Part shown: positions 1-12,935 of the stretch, piece by piece
Numbering within the stretch: position 1 is the stretch's first letter
Layout: each line of letters begins with the position of its first letter
DNA from: Eulemur rufifrons
Lineage: Eukaryota; Chordata; Mammalia; Primates; Lemuridae
Direction of reading: 5' to 3'
Length of the DNA stretch: 64,000 nucleotides
Assembly: GCF_041146395.1 (NCBI RefSeq)
Contig: NC_090996.1
Location: 31,706,738 to 31,770,737, forward strand
Notes under the pieces: model-generated
What the model was told of the DNA's origin: nothing
What the model saw: only the letters and a program-made list of their open reading frames with translations
Database searches by the model: none
Translations under genes and position numbers: made by a program

Positions 1-2205
1 TGTTTGCCACAGGGGCTGCCCAGAAAATGTTAGTCCCTCCCCTGTCCACTGGTACTTAGCGTAAACAGAGAGTGAGGCTACCTCCTGGAGGAGAGGGGGA
101 CCGCCGTAAATGTTTGCCCAGTGGTAGCAAAGGACTTCACGTGCTACATCTGTAAGATGTGAACAAGAATATGAACAAGAAGCATCATTTCTGGAAACTG
201 GCCAAGTCCAGGAAGGGAAACCGAGACCAAGAAGTGAAGCTACGCAGTTCTGTCTGCAGTGAACATGACGTGGGCAATGCAAGACAGGCATTTTCCAAAC
301 GTCACTTCACTCACATTATCAACGTCACCAGTTTTGCCTAATCCGTGGGTCACTTTTACAATCTTCAGCTTATCATTTTTTTAAAAAAATTAACTCATTT
401 ATGCTTCAATATACTTTAAACACTATATCATTAGCAAAACTGAAAGACCGTCTCGTTTGCCATAAATAGATGGAGACTGTCAGCCTAAATGGGTTGAAAA
501 CACAGCAATGTTCCTCAATTGTTAAATTCTGGCCAGATATTTTGTCTGTTTAAAGCCTTTGTGCTCAACGCGTGCTCTCTCTCTCTCTCTATTCAAAAAG
601 ATTAGCAAGGGTTAGAGAGGTGTTAGAGATATAACAGCAACACACAGAGTCATTCTCTTGGACATCTGAAAGATTGAAATAGGTCTGAAAGGGAAATTTT
701 AGTCTCACTCTATGATTCAATGACACATCCATGCAACACCTCAAATGACTTCATTTATGAATGATGGGGTGCATGCTACACTTGGAAACATCACCATAAA
801 CCACTCATCTACCAAGCCTCACCCAGCTCCTGGACCGGCTACTTAACAAGCCTTATCAACTATTCACGGTCAGTGATTAACTTCCAAAGCTTACAGCGGG
901 CAAGATGTTAGTACTTCTTGCCATCAATCAGCCTGAGCCTCTACCCTGAGATACACAGGGCTTAAAGGATTCCCCACATCAGTTCTCTTATGTCTTAGAA
1001 GTATGGTTTCCCAAAAGTACATCATTAAGGGAATTGCTAGTACACAACCCACTCTCAAAATAGAAACTCTTTTGTTATCGGAAAACCTCCAAAGAGATCT
1101 CCCTAATCTTTGGTTTCTCTATATTTATTTTTCTTATTTTTGTTTCTGTAAGGGTAAAATGCACACAAGATTTTGAAGGCTTAGTACATATATATGTGCC
1201 TATATATACATTTTTGTGTACCTAAATATAGGTGTATATATAATGATATAAATAATTTTTATATTAACTACACGGTGAAATGATATTTTGGATATAAAGG
1301 TTAAAAAATTATATTATTAAATTTAATTTCATTTGTTTCTTCTTACCTTTTTTTTAATGTTGCCACTAGAAAATGTAACGTAACATAATGTGTGTAGTTG
1401 GCATCATATTTCTACTGGGCAGTACTGGATTAGATGTTCTCTGTAGTTCTTTACTGATTCATCATCCTAGTAACATATAAAAATTCGTCCCTAAAATAGC
1501 AACAGCCTATATAAATAGGCTCTTAATTTTATGGGGTAAAAGGCATTGGTAGGTATATGAAAAGCGTTGTCATCTCAGTTCCGTCTTCTTCTATATTAAT
1601 ACCTTGTATAGTGATGTCAGAAGATAAATAGCTCACTATTTTTAAAGTTAGAAAAGAGGAAAAAAGACTTCAGGGCTCATATGTCTACAGATAAAGCAAT
1701 CCAACTTTGGAGCAGTCCAAACTTGTTCCCTAATCAAAGATATACTTTTAATGAGATTTTTATCCTTGATTGAAATGTAAGGCTGAAATGAATTGCTGGG
1801 TCATTACTCTGCTTCTGGGCTTAATTTTTATGTAATTCTAGCTCCCCGATGTTTTTGATATAAAGCTCTTAATTTACGCTGGATGTTTAAAACTTTCTTA
1901 TTTAGGGTCTTTTGATGTAGGTAGCCTTTGAGGGCAACAACTCCATTTTGAACTTAGAGTAATATTAATAAAATAGACTTCTAGTCTCCACAGAAACATA
2001 CCACACGTATCTATATCTTTGTGCGTGTTGTGTTTATGCAGGTGTCTCAGTCAAGTGTGACAAGGAGGCCTTAAGTCGTATCAGGTGTGTTGGTGATGCC
2101 ATTGATTCTGTAGCTGACAGATCCATGGGCTATGGGGTGGGGCGAACCTCTGCTCTAATGGTGGCCCTGCCACCTAGTCATCGCATGGGCATGGAACATC
2201 CATTT
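1..2205. other. single-copy DNA, no gene seen
   Basis: I see no gene, RNA or interspersed repeat that I can name here. The block is AT-rich with a short CT run at 575-590 and a TA-rich stretch at about 1185-1260. Open frames are short and have no recognisable family. Confidence 0.5.
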
Positions 2206-2569
<364 letters not shown>

Positions 2570-2789
2570 AATTCCATTTCATCATCTGAAAAAAAAACGC
2601 ATCTATCTGTATTTTCAATAGGCAGATTAAGTGAATCATGCTTGTAAAGCAATTAGCAAATGCCCTTGTAGGTAGAAAGCGTTTGGTACTTAAAAGTCAT
2701 TTTTATTCTTTTTAAAGCATTTTTGTCTTCTGGTTCTGTGCAGAAAAATGAGTTAACATCTGGAAAGGCTCCAGGACTTCTCTTTTTTT

Positions 2790-2880
2790 ACTGATACAAA
2801 ATATTTTACATATTTATGGGACACATGTGAGTATTTGTTACATGCACAGAACGTGTCATAATGAAGTCAGAGTTTCCATC
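2790..2880 (-). mobile_element. L1 3' UTR fragment, antisense (tentative)
   Basis: The run 'atttatgggacacatgtgag' followed by 'tgttacatgcacagaacgtg' resembles the antisense 3' UTR of mammalian L1MA/L1MB elements. It is short and degraded, and the edges are approximate. Confidence 0.4.
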
Positions 2881-3206
2881 CCTGAGGGCGGCGTCCCCAT
2901 TCTGGTCCTTTCTGCCCCTTCTCTGGGCTGCGGTAATAGCCTCCTTGCACCTGTATTTACTACCGGGAGGTGACCTCCGGCTAGGACCCTCCTGGGATAG
3001 GTGTGGCTGCTGTAAAACAAAGGGCGTGACTTCCCAGGACGAGGAGGAGGGTGGCATGTCACTCCATCCCCAGTCCCCATTCCTTGGAACTCCCAGGAAC
3101 TGTAAGTCTCACCTCTTCGTCTACTGCTCTCAAGCCTACCCATGTGACCAAGAAACCTTCTCACCTGTGATTCAAGGTCCTCTACAGTCTGATCCCAGTG
3201 TCTGTG

Positions 3207-3209
3207 CAT

Positions 3210-3241
<32 letters not shown>

Positions 3242-3242
3242 A
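3207..3242. repeat. (TG)n microsatellite
   Basis: A near-perfect TG dinucleotide run lies within single-copy DNA. It passes through open frames on both strands and makes them look like cysteine-valine or histidine-threonine repeats. Confidence 0.95.
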
Positions 3243-3735
3243 TACAGTGGTGTGTTCTCTGGGCAGCATCCCTCCACCTACGTCTAATAATAACATCCCT
3301 ACCCCGGCCTCCTTTCAATTTTCCTTCTGAGAAATCTTTTCAGGACCTTTTTTCCCCTTTAGGTAACCGCTCTCCTCCCTGGGAGTCCATGTGGAGCTGA
3401 CACGTGTTACAAGTTCCAGGTATGCCTGAGGGTCCTAAATGCCAAACACAGCTTCCCACACCTACGGTGCCAGGAACGGGTTCAGCCGTGGACACAGGAC
3501 CCAAACCCGACCAAGCCCAGGACTTTCCCACCAAAGTGGTGGAAGGTAAGTCTGGAATTGATCTCCTGAGGCCTTTTTGTTCCACCTGGGAAGAGCTCAC
3601 CTGAAACAAAGTCAACTCCAAGATACACAGGCCCAGGGATGGTAACCAGCCTGTTCCTGAGGACACAGGTGTGAGCACCTGCGTTTAGCATGCGGTTGCT
3701 AAAGCCAGGCACCTCTGGATTTTCAGATACTGAAA

Positions 3736-4182
3736 TGTATTGATTTCCTACGGCTGCTGCAATGAATCCCCACAACCTGGGTGGTGTAAAATAGCAGAAA
3801 TATATTCTCTCCCGGTTCCAGGGCCAGGAGTCTGAAACAAGGTATCAGCTAGGGTGTGTTTCCTGTGATGCCCTCTCCCTAGCTCCTGGCGGCTGCCACC
3901 AATCCTGCTGTTCCCTGGCTTGTGGCTGCATCACGCCAGCCTCCACCTCCGTCACCTCACAGCTTCTTCCCTGCAAGTCTGTGTCTCTGTGTCTCCAAAT
4001 CCCCCTCTTCTTATAAAAACCCCGTCAGTGGATTTAGGCCTGCCCCGTCCAGTGTGACCTCACTTAACCTGATGACTTGATCTGCAAACACCCTATTTCC
4101 ACATAAGATCACACTCACAGGCACCTGGTCGGACACAGGACTTCAGCATATCTTTTTGGAGGCCACTCTTCAACCCACGACT
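3736..4182 (-). mobile_element. MaLR LTR (MLT1-like), antisense
   Basis: Read on the minus strand this has the standard layout of a MaLR LTR: a remnant of the 'heading' near 4180, the cttataagaag-type box (antisense 'cttcttataaaa' at about 4007), and the 'ccagaactgtgagaataaat' polyadenylation end, seen antisense near 3790-3815. It is strongly diverged. The MLT1 subfamily is not resolved. Confidence 0.8.
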
Positions 4183-4184
4183 GG

Positions 4185-6714
4185 GAGTTAATTCCAATTT
4201 TAGCTTAAGTCAGTCTGAATTGCATTTCTATTACAACCAAGAGAGTGCTGAATTTCCCACTTCTTTCCTACGGTAATCCTAAAATACAATTTCCCTAATA
4301 TGTCTCTAAAGGAAGTGATTCTGCTTGCACTGTTCCTCCCTTTCTGGGGCCCTTTTCCTTTGTTCTTTTTGTGTGCAGATGCATTCCAGCCTGGCTAGTC
4401 TTTCAGGGCCTGGTACTTCCTCCCACAAATATTTATTCCTCCTGGAAATGTCTCAAACTAGTCTTCCCTGCATGATGGCCTTGGCTGTTATCAGTCCTCC
4501 TGCAGAGGTGTAACCGGCCTTTCTGTGAACATGACCGTGCAGCTCGTCTCCCCGACAGACCGTGTACTTCTTCCTCCCCTGCGTCTGTCCCCAGCCTGTT
4601 GTCTGTGCCAGCCGCTCTGTCGGGCACATGGGGCGTGGACCCCCTGCCCCCCTGAAGCTGACAGTCGAGCACATCAGCCCTGGGTTTCCTTTCTTTGTGC
4701 TCAATGCATTTCTGAATGACTGACACTGTCAGCGTTGTGCAGGGGTACAGGTGACCTCTGGAGATGAGACAGGGGACAGAGAAGATACTGGCTCCGAGCT
4801 AGAAGGAGGGTAGAGACCAGGCAGTGAGCAGCCAGGGGGTTTAGAAATCAGTGATCACCTGAAAATCGTGCCTCTGTCTGGTGTAGACAATTGTTGCTTT
4901 GATCTGATCCACATCCACTCTGGGAGGAAGCGCGACAGTTTTTCTTTGGGGGGTTATTTTTCCCTGATTACTGCTCCACATCATTACTGTTGGGCTGGCA
5001 TCATGTCGGCACTTCAGGCGTGGGGGCGTGAGCTGGGCCTGGTTGGCCGATACCCAAATCCCCCCATCTGAGCTCTATGGGGGTTCAGTTTAGTCAATGG
5101 GTCTGTGGGGCGGGGCAGAGTGACCCATGACATCAGAGAAGGCACATCGAAGAAATTTGCTGAAGTTAGGGCTGTTTGGGAAAACAAGCTCTCTTTCTAT
5201 TGGGGCTGCTGAATTGGTAGAACATAATCCTGGAACGGCTGGTGTCTGCCTCCCCACGTCACAGCAGCATCCAAACCCAGGGAAAGCAGAGAGTGGGATC
5301 AGTCATGGAGGGTGAAGTCTCCTACAGAAGCATTTGAGCACTGGAGTCCAGGAGAACTAAAGTCAATTAGTGTATGTGTCAGTCGAGATTCTATCACATA
5401 AAACAGAATTCCTCACTGACCTTTTTTCCTTTTATTTTCTGTATTTTATTTTCTTTCTCTCTCTCTCTCTCTTCCCTCCTTTCTCCTCTCCTATCCTCTC
5501 TCTCTCAACTCCCCACCACCCCAAAATAGCCTATACTTTTTCTTTTTTATGCATAAAACAATTCAGAGTATATAGTTATTTATATTTTATGTCTATTTTT
5601 CCAGCAGACTCTAAGGTCCATGGTAGCAGATTCCAAGAAACTATGTGTTTTGATGACCCTTGTATTTCCAGTGGCTCAAAAATAGAAATTAAAGATAAAT
5701 ACCTATTTCTATCTAATGTGACCCTTAGCCTCCAATATGAAGGGGACCTACAGTCTTAGAATGAATGTGCTTAATGACTATCGCCTAACCTCCCCAACTC
5801 CAAATAACGTTTAAACCTTTAACAGAATGCACAAACATAACCAAGCAACTTAAAATCAACTGTTTGATACTGATACTTCATAGTTATCATCATATCTGCT
5901 TCGTCATGTCAACAGTTTTAAAGACAATTTGGAACGTGAAAACAGGATGTTAAATGACACGCAATTTTATGAACTGTCAGAATTATTGGAGTAAGTTGAT
6001 AAATAAAGGGGTCTAACTTATTTGGGGCAGTAGCCCTTGAAGGATATCTGTGAGCAAGGTGAAGGAAATGAAGTTATTTCCTCAGTAAGTGTATCAAAAT
6101 AGATTTCTGATAAAATACATATATCTGCCCCCAAATTAAGGGCTGAAATTGATCCTATTTAAATAGACAGTTATGTTTCAAGGATATAAGTAGTTGCTTT
6201 AATTTCATGAATAGTAATAGGTCTGGAGACTCCTGCAAGATTAAGAAACTTCCATCTAGTGAGGTGAAAGGTGAGAGTTGGGGAGGCCTCGTGGCAGGTT
6301 CCTGTAGGCTGCTCTTTTGGGAATCACCCCATCTCTCAGTCTCTAAGTTGCCACAACCCCGACAGGCCCCATTTCAGCAAACACAAAGCCACCTTAAATC
6401 TAGAAAACTTTTCCCCTCCTGAATCAGCATCTAGGATCAGCGTGTGCCCAGCAGATTCAATCAGGTAACAACCCTGAGAGCTCTCAGCCTGCTTTTCACA
6501 ATCGATAAGGACTCCTCTCCGGGGCTGTCTTCACAGGAGTCGTCGTCCAATTCCTGTGCTTGGCCCCTTGGTAATATTTCACTGGAGACGTTTGTTACAG
6601 ACTATGGTGTCTCCTTTGGAGGTTGTTTTCATCTGTGAATGTCTAATGCTCAACAGGAATATCAATTGTTTATCCTGATCTCTATTGCTGTGCCTTTCAG
6701 CAATATCACTGATA
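4185..6714. other. single-copy DNA with pyrimidine tract
   Basis: No gene is supported. A CT-rich low-complexity tract occupies about 5440-5508. The remaining open frames are under 130 codons, have no recognised domain and lack convincing splice sites. Confidence 0.5.
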
Positions 6715-6905
6715 CTAACAACTACGCGTTGAGTAACTATGTGCTGGGAACCAGACTGATACTTTAGCTATATTATGGATAAGATTCACAACGACCTTAA
6801 GAGGTAGGTGGTGTCATTATCATTTCTTTACAGAAGAGGAATCAGACGTGCAGTAAAGTTAGGGAACTTGCCCAAACTCAGTCCTATACTCAGCCCTAGA
6901 TGGAT
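6715..6905 (-). mobile_element. MIR SINE, antisense
   Basis: The core 'cttaagaggtaggtggtgtc', then 'tttacagaagaggaa' and 'ggaacttgcccaaactcag', follows the antisense MIR consensus in order. It is diverged, with approximate ends. Confidence 0.75.
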
Positions 6906-6989
6906 TCCAATAGACTCCTTCCACTTTTCTACCATGTCTTACTTTCTATTCCTCAAATCATAGATTAATGAAATTATATTTGAATATAA

Positions 6990-7510
6990 GAAAACATAAA
7001 TATTTATCTTTTCCCATGCAAATTTTGCACATGATCATAATCAGAAGCACACGTAATTTTGTGGGATGTGTGGTTATCCAACATTATATCAATTATTATC
7101 CATGGACCTGTGACACAGCATAGTCATCATTTTCAATGGCTGCATACTGGTCCATCATGTTCTGATTTCAACATAAGTCATTCCTTTAACTTGTTGCCAA
7201 TATTTTGATATTACTAGTAAAAGAACAGCGGTGGCTCTGTTCCTGAGGCCTTTGCTTCTACTGGACTGGGATAATAAGAAAAAATGAGTAGACTGGGTCA
7301 AAAGAAATAACTATCTGTGTGACTATTCACAGGTATGAGCACTCTGGTTTTTAAATGGTTTCCACCAAATTGCAACATTCCCAGTAAAGAACCTCACCAG
7401 GATGGGAAGAGATAATGTTCTTATTTTATGTTAACATGGCTAACTTGGTGGGTAGACATTGTTTATCACATGGCTTTAATTTGCATTTCATACAGCTGTC
7501 AAGGAAAGGT
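6990..7510 (-). mobile_element. L1M fragment, antisense
   Basis: The order of motifs (cold-spot 'catcattttcaatggctgca', 'tttaacttgttgccaatatt', 'gactgggtcaaaagaaataa', 'accaaattgcaacattccca', 'tggctttaatttgcatttc') matches the antisense 3' region of old L1M elements. No usable ORF2 reading frame remains. Confidence 0.7.
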
Positions 7511-8013
7511 GTTTATTGTGTGTTTGACTATACTGATGCCTGACTTGGGGTGGATTTTCTGATAGATCCTCAGCTCCTGGACTTCAATGATTTCTCCATG
7601 AAAACATTACTGTCATAGGGGCAAAATTAATGTGTCAATTTGTGAGTTGATAAATTAGATCAACAGAAAACCTCAATTTGAATAGATAAAATTAAAAAAT
7701 ATTTTTTTCCTTACTGCAAGTTAGCGTGCTATTCTGAGGGGACGTACAAGTTGGCTTCAAGTTTTTCAATTATTCCTTTGACTTAGTTCTCTACAACCAT
7801 GGGTACCAGTTACTTACCTGGATCAGGTGGCTGAGAAGAGCTGTCAGCCTTCCTGGTCAGGTCGGATCCTGCCTGCCTGGCACATGCAGAGAATTTGTTT
7901 CTCCCTTTGCTCTCTTAACCAAAAGCCAGAACTTCTTGAGCTTGAGGATTTTTTTCTGTTCTATAGGATCTGTCCTCCAATCCACTCAGAAAACATTTTG
8001 GTTAAAAAGCAAA

Positions 8014-8232
8014 TATGAAATTTGCTAAGAAGGTAGATCTTAAGTGTTCTCACCACACTGACGCACACAAAACAAAAAGAAATGTTAACTATATACACTA
8101 GGTAATGATTATGTTAGCTTGATTACAGTGATTATGTCACAGTGTATATGAGTATCAAAACATCAAGCTATGCACCTTACACATATACACTTTTTGTTTG
8201 TCAATCACACTTCACTAAAGCTAGAAAATCAA
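8014..8232 (+). mobile_element. L1M 3' UTR fragment, sense
   Basis: The text 'gaaatttgctaagaaggtag' followed by 'tcttaagtgttctcaccaca' and 'tgattacagtgattatgtca' is characteristic of old L1M 3' UTRs. It ends in 'cacttcactaaagctagaaa', the usual tail region. Confidence 0.75.
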
Positions 8233-9790
8233 ACACAAAAAACCTCCAGCCAATCTGCAAATTCTGATAGCTTTTAGTTTAAAAGGGCCAGAGTAAGAGA
8301 CAATGCGTTTTTGATGACTTTAGGCAAAAATAAATTCTAACCTATAACCATCCAAAAAAGCCTAGTAAATTGATAAAAACTCAATGTAACAAGTGCAGGT
8401 GTGTTTGTGTGATAGGTTTGTGCACTCACGTGTGCGTGCTTTCCCCAACCCACCCTCGGATTCTGTTGTTATTGTATCAGGTTCCATCAAAAATTATTTC
8501 AGCAACCTAGTTGCTGAGATGGATGTCTTAATCCTGGGGTTTTCTGACCTTGATCAACATGAAGAAAATTTCAGCTGAACTGTGCAAAAGGACTGGGACA
8601 ACATAAATCACTTTGGACAGGGCATGCTTTCCATCTAAAGTGTGAAGTCACCCAATCACATATCAAGAAGTGGGATAATAAAACCTACCAACTGAAGAGA
8701 GGGAAAAATTAATTAACACTCACTCCACTCATCCAAAAAAAAGCCACTGCCATTTTTTTTTTTTTTTTTTGAGAAGAGATGACAAAACCATCATGGAAAA
8801 ATAGCTATGCACTTGATTAAGTGTTTCCTAAATGCATTTTAATTCAGAGTTTAAAGAAAGAACTATCTCTAAAAATTACACAAAAGAATAGACTTGCCTT
8901 TTTTTAAGTAAAACAAATGGCAAATGAAAATAATAGCTATAATTAATGGTATTAAAATGTAAGTGATTCAGCCCCAATTAATACAGAATTGCAAAGAGAT
9001 GACAAATAGCACTGTAGACAAATCACACTTTTTAAATTAAGATATCAAAACATAACCCTAGTTATCTGAGGATGATGTCAGGTACATTATCACCATAATG
9101 TAATCAATAGAGTAGGCTTCTCAGGAGCCTAGGAGAGTGTGTCTACACATGCCTGATATAATGTTCTTATTTGTTAAATTGTTTTTAAACCATGCACTAT
9201 TCAGGACTATACCAGTGTCTTGTTAGGCTGCACATCCATACCATAAGGGAAATAGTCATGTTCTAAACAACAGAAGCGTCCTTGGGCTTAAACACAGAGC
9301 ATTTGGCTTTGTTTCACTCATCAGTTGCCAGATTCTGTGCCAAGAACAAACAACCTATACCTGGCACACGTGCGGTGGCTCCCATTCCTTCATCCTTGGC
9401 AGGCATCACTAATCAATCAAGCATTCTTTCTGGTAGAACCCAGATGCCACAACCTCAGGCTCCTGATCAACAGGGCATTCTATGCAGCCACCATCAATCT
9501 GAGTTGACACCAGAGATTCAGTTTGTAACCACCCACTGGTCGACAAATTTAATTGTGCTTTCCAATCCTGTTTATGCCTTTACTCAGACTGATAAGTACC
9601 TGCAGGATACACAAAACCCTAGAGGGTCATTGAGGACCTCGTATCTAGTTTAAGCTTTGTAATTTACTTTGCTATTTTCTTAACTGGTCCTAGATGTACC
9701 TTCTCTGATTCCACCAGGGATCTAAGAAACTGAGTCAAAGATTAAAAAAGAGTAGGAAAAAAGCAAATGTAAGTGTATTAATAAGGTAGC
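8233..9790. other. single-copy AT-rich DNA
   Basis: I see no gene or named repeat. A poly-T run lies at about 8753-8770. The 123-codon frame near 9282-9653 has no recognisable domain and no splice signals that would make it an exon. Confidence 0.5.
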
Positions 9791-9794
9791 TTGC

Positions 9795-9990
9795 ACTTAG
9801 GGAAGGTATATCCTATACCCCACCAGGATGCTAAGTATGTTCACGCACTGAGTCCCACTGTGACTCCCAAAACTAACCTCTCCTCCTTTCCATTTTAACA
9901 TGAGAACTTGAGCAACTAAGAAGCTAAACAATCAGGAAGTGGCCAAGCTAGGATTCAAACACAGGCCTTTGAGAATCCCACACTAAAGTT
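9795..9990 (-). mobile_element. MIR SINE, antisense
   Basis: 'ccattttaacatgagaactt', 'gaagtggccaagctaggatt' and 'caaacacaggcctttgagaa' follow the antisense MIR consensus in order. It is diverged. Confidence 0.7.
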
Positions 9991-10734
9991 CTTAGTGACT
10001 CTGTTTCAGCTGTGATGCTTCAGACTGGTCCCCCAAAGCCGACTTCAAGGCTGACAGGAGGGTGTATCAGACAAATGGCCCGATCTACCTCAAGGGTGTT
10101 TCACTGCACTCTCTACATTACACCTGTGCCCGTGACATCGCAGAGTGTGCCCAGCATCCCTCACCATGTCATTTGGGGTTTCTGGGCCATCAGAGGCTGA
10201 CTGAACTCGACACCACATCCATCTTGGAAGCTCTGCCAGTTTTTACCTGCCTCCGCCTCCCCCAGCCCACCACCACCACCCTCACGTTTTCCAAAAATAA
10301 ATGAGAGGGGAGAGTATGACTAACACCTCCTTTTCAAAGCTTAGGAAAAGAGTTAACCTGCAGATAAAATATGAAAGGCAGGTGCAGAGACCCATCCTAG
10401 AGTAAGGAGCTCTCGTCTACAAAAATAACTCTCAGTCATGCTGGGAAGTGAAGCACAAACTGGAACCACGGGCGTTTGATGATTCCAAAGACCAGACCCC
10501 CTTGAGGGCCCCGAGATAATACCCGAGGATGACTGATTAAGAGGAAATTAAATGCAGGGACACATCACAGAATGGCATATAGCATTCGGTCCAGGTTATT
10601 TCTGTTCTGTTCAGGGCTTGGTTACAGTAATTCTCATAAGTAGAGCTACCAGTTAGCCGTGTGCCAGCCACTGGGTGTGTTGAGCATTAAGGGCATGTAT
10701 TGCTTTTTCCTGTGCAGCATCCTTGGCAGAGGTA

Positions 10735-10945
10735 GTGTTGCCTAGTGGTTAGGAGTCACACAAAGACTTCCTGGGTGATCTCAGGCACGTTTGCTAACCC
10801 TTCCTTCCCTCATTTTGTCATCTGTAATATGGGGACACATGTCACATGTATCTTAAAGGATCTTTATAAGGATTTGATCATAGAATGCACATAAAGTGCT
10901 AAAAATGGTCTTTGGCATTTAGTAAATTCTCAATGCTAGCTAGTT
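10735..10945 (+). mobile_element. MIR SINE, sense
   Basis: 'gtggttaggagtcacacaaa', 'cctcattttgtcatctgtaa', 'tatggggacacatgtcacat' and 'gcatttagtaaattctcaat' match the sense MIR consensus from start to end, so this is a nearly full-length copy. Confidence 0.8.
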
Positions 10946-11324
10946 GCTATTATTATTATTCATTTTCTACTCTGGAAAAAAAATCATCAAGGTTTCTTTG
11001 GGGGACCACTCCTCCCTCTAACATTTAGTCCATATAAGTCATTCAGCTGGGACCCGTCCTACTTCTGGTGGGGGTGAGGGAGGCAGACACGTAGAGTACT
11101 GTCCTCCCTGGCTAAGTGACCCCTGTTCAGCCAGTGAGCCTCGCAGCCGGGAATTGTGCTGACACTGCTGGGAAATAAGCTCCTCCTTTTCACAGGTAGA
11201 ATCTAAGGCTATGGCTGGTGGTCATCACCTTTACCGCCTGGTGAAATTTAAACACCAGGACCCAGCTGTATTGGAAAACAGTCCAATTTTACCCAACAAA
11301 TGTCATTTTTTCTTTCTTTAGGCT

Positions 11325-11402
11325 GTTATTTTTCTTACCTGCAAAGTGGGGATGATGATGGTGCCTGCCACACATAGCTGTTGTGAGAATTCAGAGGCAG
11401 TA
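11325..11402 (+). mobile_element. MIR SINE fragment, sense
   Basis: 'tacctgcaaagtggggatga' followed by 'acatagctgttgtgagaatt' is the 3' half of MIR. Confidence 0.65.
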
Positions 11403-12901
11403 GGGATGAGAGTAAGAATCATAAAAAGACAAGTTCAGAACTCTCAGCGTTAACTGCAGCGTGATAGCGTCTGTCTCCCAATCACAGCTTCAGTCCGACC
11501 CAGTCTGAAAGTCGCCATAACTTTGAAAACCACTCCAACTCCTTCCGTGCAATTTCACAGAGGATCTGGAACTGTCTGGCCACACCAGGCCAGGCAGTAA
11601 GAGAGAAGAGGAAGCCCTGTCTGTGTTTATAGCCTATGACAAATGGGCTCTGGTCTCCGCCTGACAGATTCTCCCCCCACTGATCCATCAGCCTCTGCTC
11701 TCATCACCTGAAATGCAGTCTTCATGATAGTATTGAAATTCAGATGGATTTTACACCACAAATAAAAATGAATTTAAATGCCTCAGTTCCCCAGCAGAAA
11801 CACAGGTGCTGCAAATGTCAAACGCGTGCGGTGTTGCGAGGCCACGCAGCCGCTCGGGGGGATGGGTTACCTGCCCCCATCAACTTTGCTGAATCTGCGT
11901 CGGCTCCTCGGTATTCACCTGTGGGAGGCAACAATCGCGCTCCTGCTTTCCGTTCAAGGGAGAAAATCTCCACCAGCCCCTTAATGTCTCCCTGTGACAC
12001 CCTCTGAAAGATTGTAAGAAATGGCCAGGAACCCCTCCATGCACAGGTAACGTTCGCAGGGGCCCTGCTAATTGGCAGGCTCAGAAGCAAAAGAGAAACA
12101 TAAAAAAAAAAAAAACATTCCAATGGACATTATGAATCCCCCCACACAGCCAGGCAAGGTTTTCCAAATGACAATTAGCTTTCTGTCACCCTGATAGAAA
12201 ACAGGTAAGATAAAGAAAAATAGAAAAACAGGAGAAGGAAAAAAAATTCTTTCCTTCTGTTAATAGTCTCCGGTCCTTGTGTGCGGACCAAGAACGATCT
12301 TCCGGCTCTTCATTAGGATGAGGGCTCTCTTCAGCTCTTGAAATTCACCGTTTATCTTCCATCATTAGAGCTGGTTTAGGATTCAAGGGGAAAATGACTC
12401 ATCTCAAGGTAAACGGTCCCACCGACTGGCAGGGAATAGGAATGAGGCAGGTGACTGGAGAGGCTCTGTTGGACTCGACAGAAAACTTGGCATTTTGTGT
12501 TTTCTAAAATTCTTCTACCAAGAAGATTATCGACGATGTACAAGGGTATAGACGGAAGGACACAGATACACCCACACGTACAGAATATACGGAATAGACG
12601 TAGGCAGGAAGGGAAGATGAAAGAAAAAACAAAAGGTATGAAAGTTATCCTTGGGAAGCGTCTAGTCCTGCAGGGGCTGCTGAGCGTCCTGAGCCACAGG
12701 AAACTGAGCGTCCCAGAACACGCCGCAGTTTTCCTCCGGAGCACTCGGCAGTCGCCAAGTCCACACAGGCCAAGGGGCCGCTGCTTCAGAGACAGGTTTC
12801 CTGATTATTTTGGCACCTCTGCTGTTCCTTGTCACTTCAATTCCACTTTATCAAATTACCGATTTTGCCAGAAGCACTTGGATTAAATGGAGAGGGATAC
12901 A

Positions 12902-12935
<34 letters not shown>

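Noticed and set aside
2861..3400. Open frame of 179 codons on the plus strand
   Set aside because: It runs through a (TG)n repeat, has no recognised domain and a matching overlapping frame exists on the other strand. No supporting upstream structure is seen.
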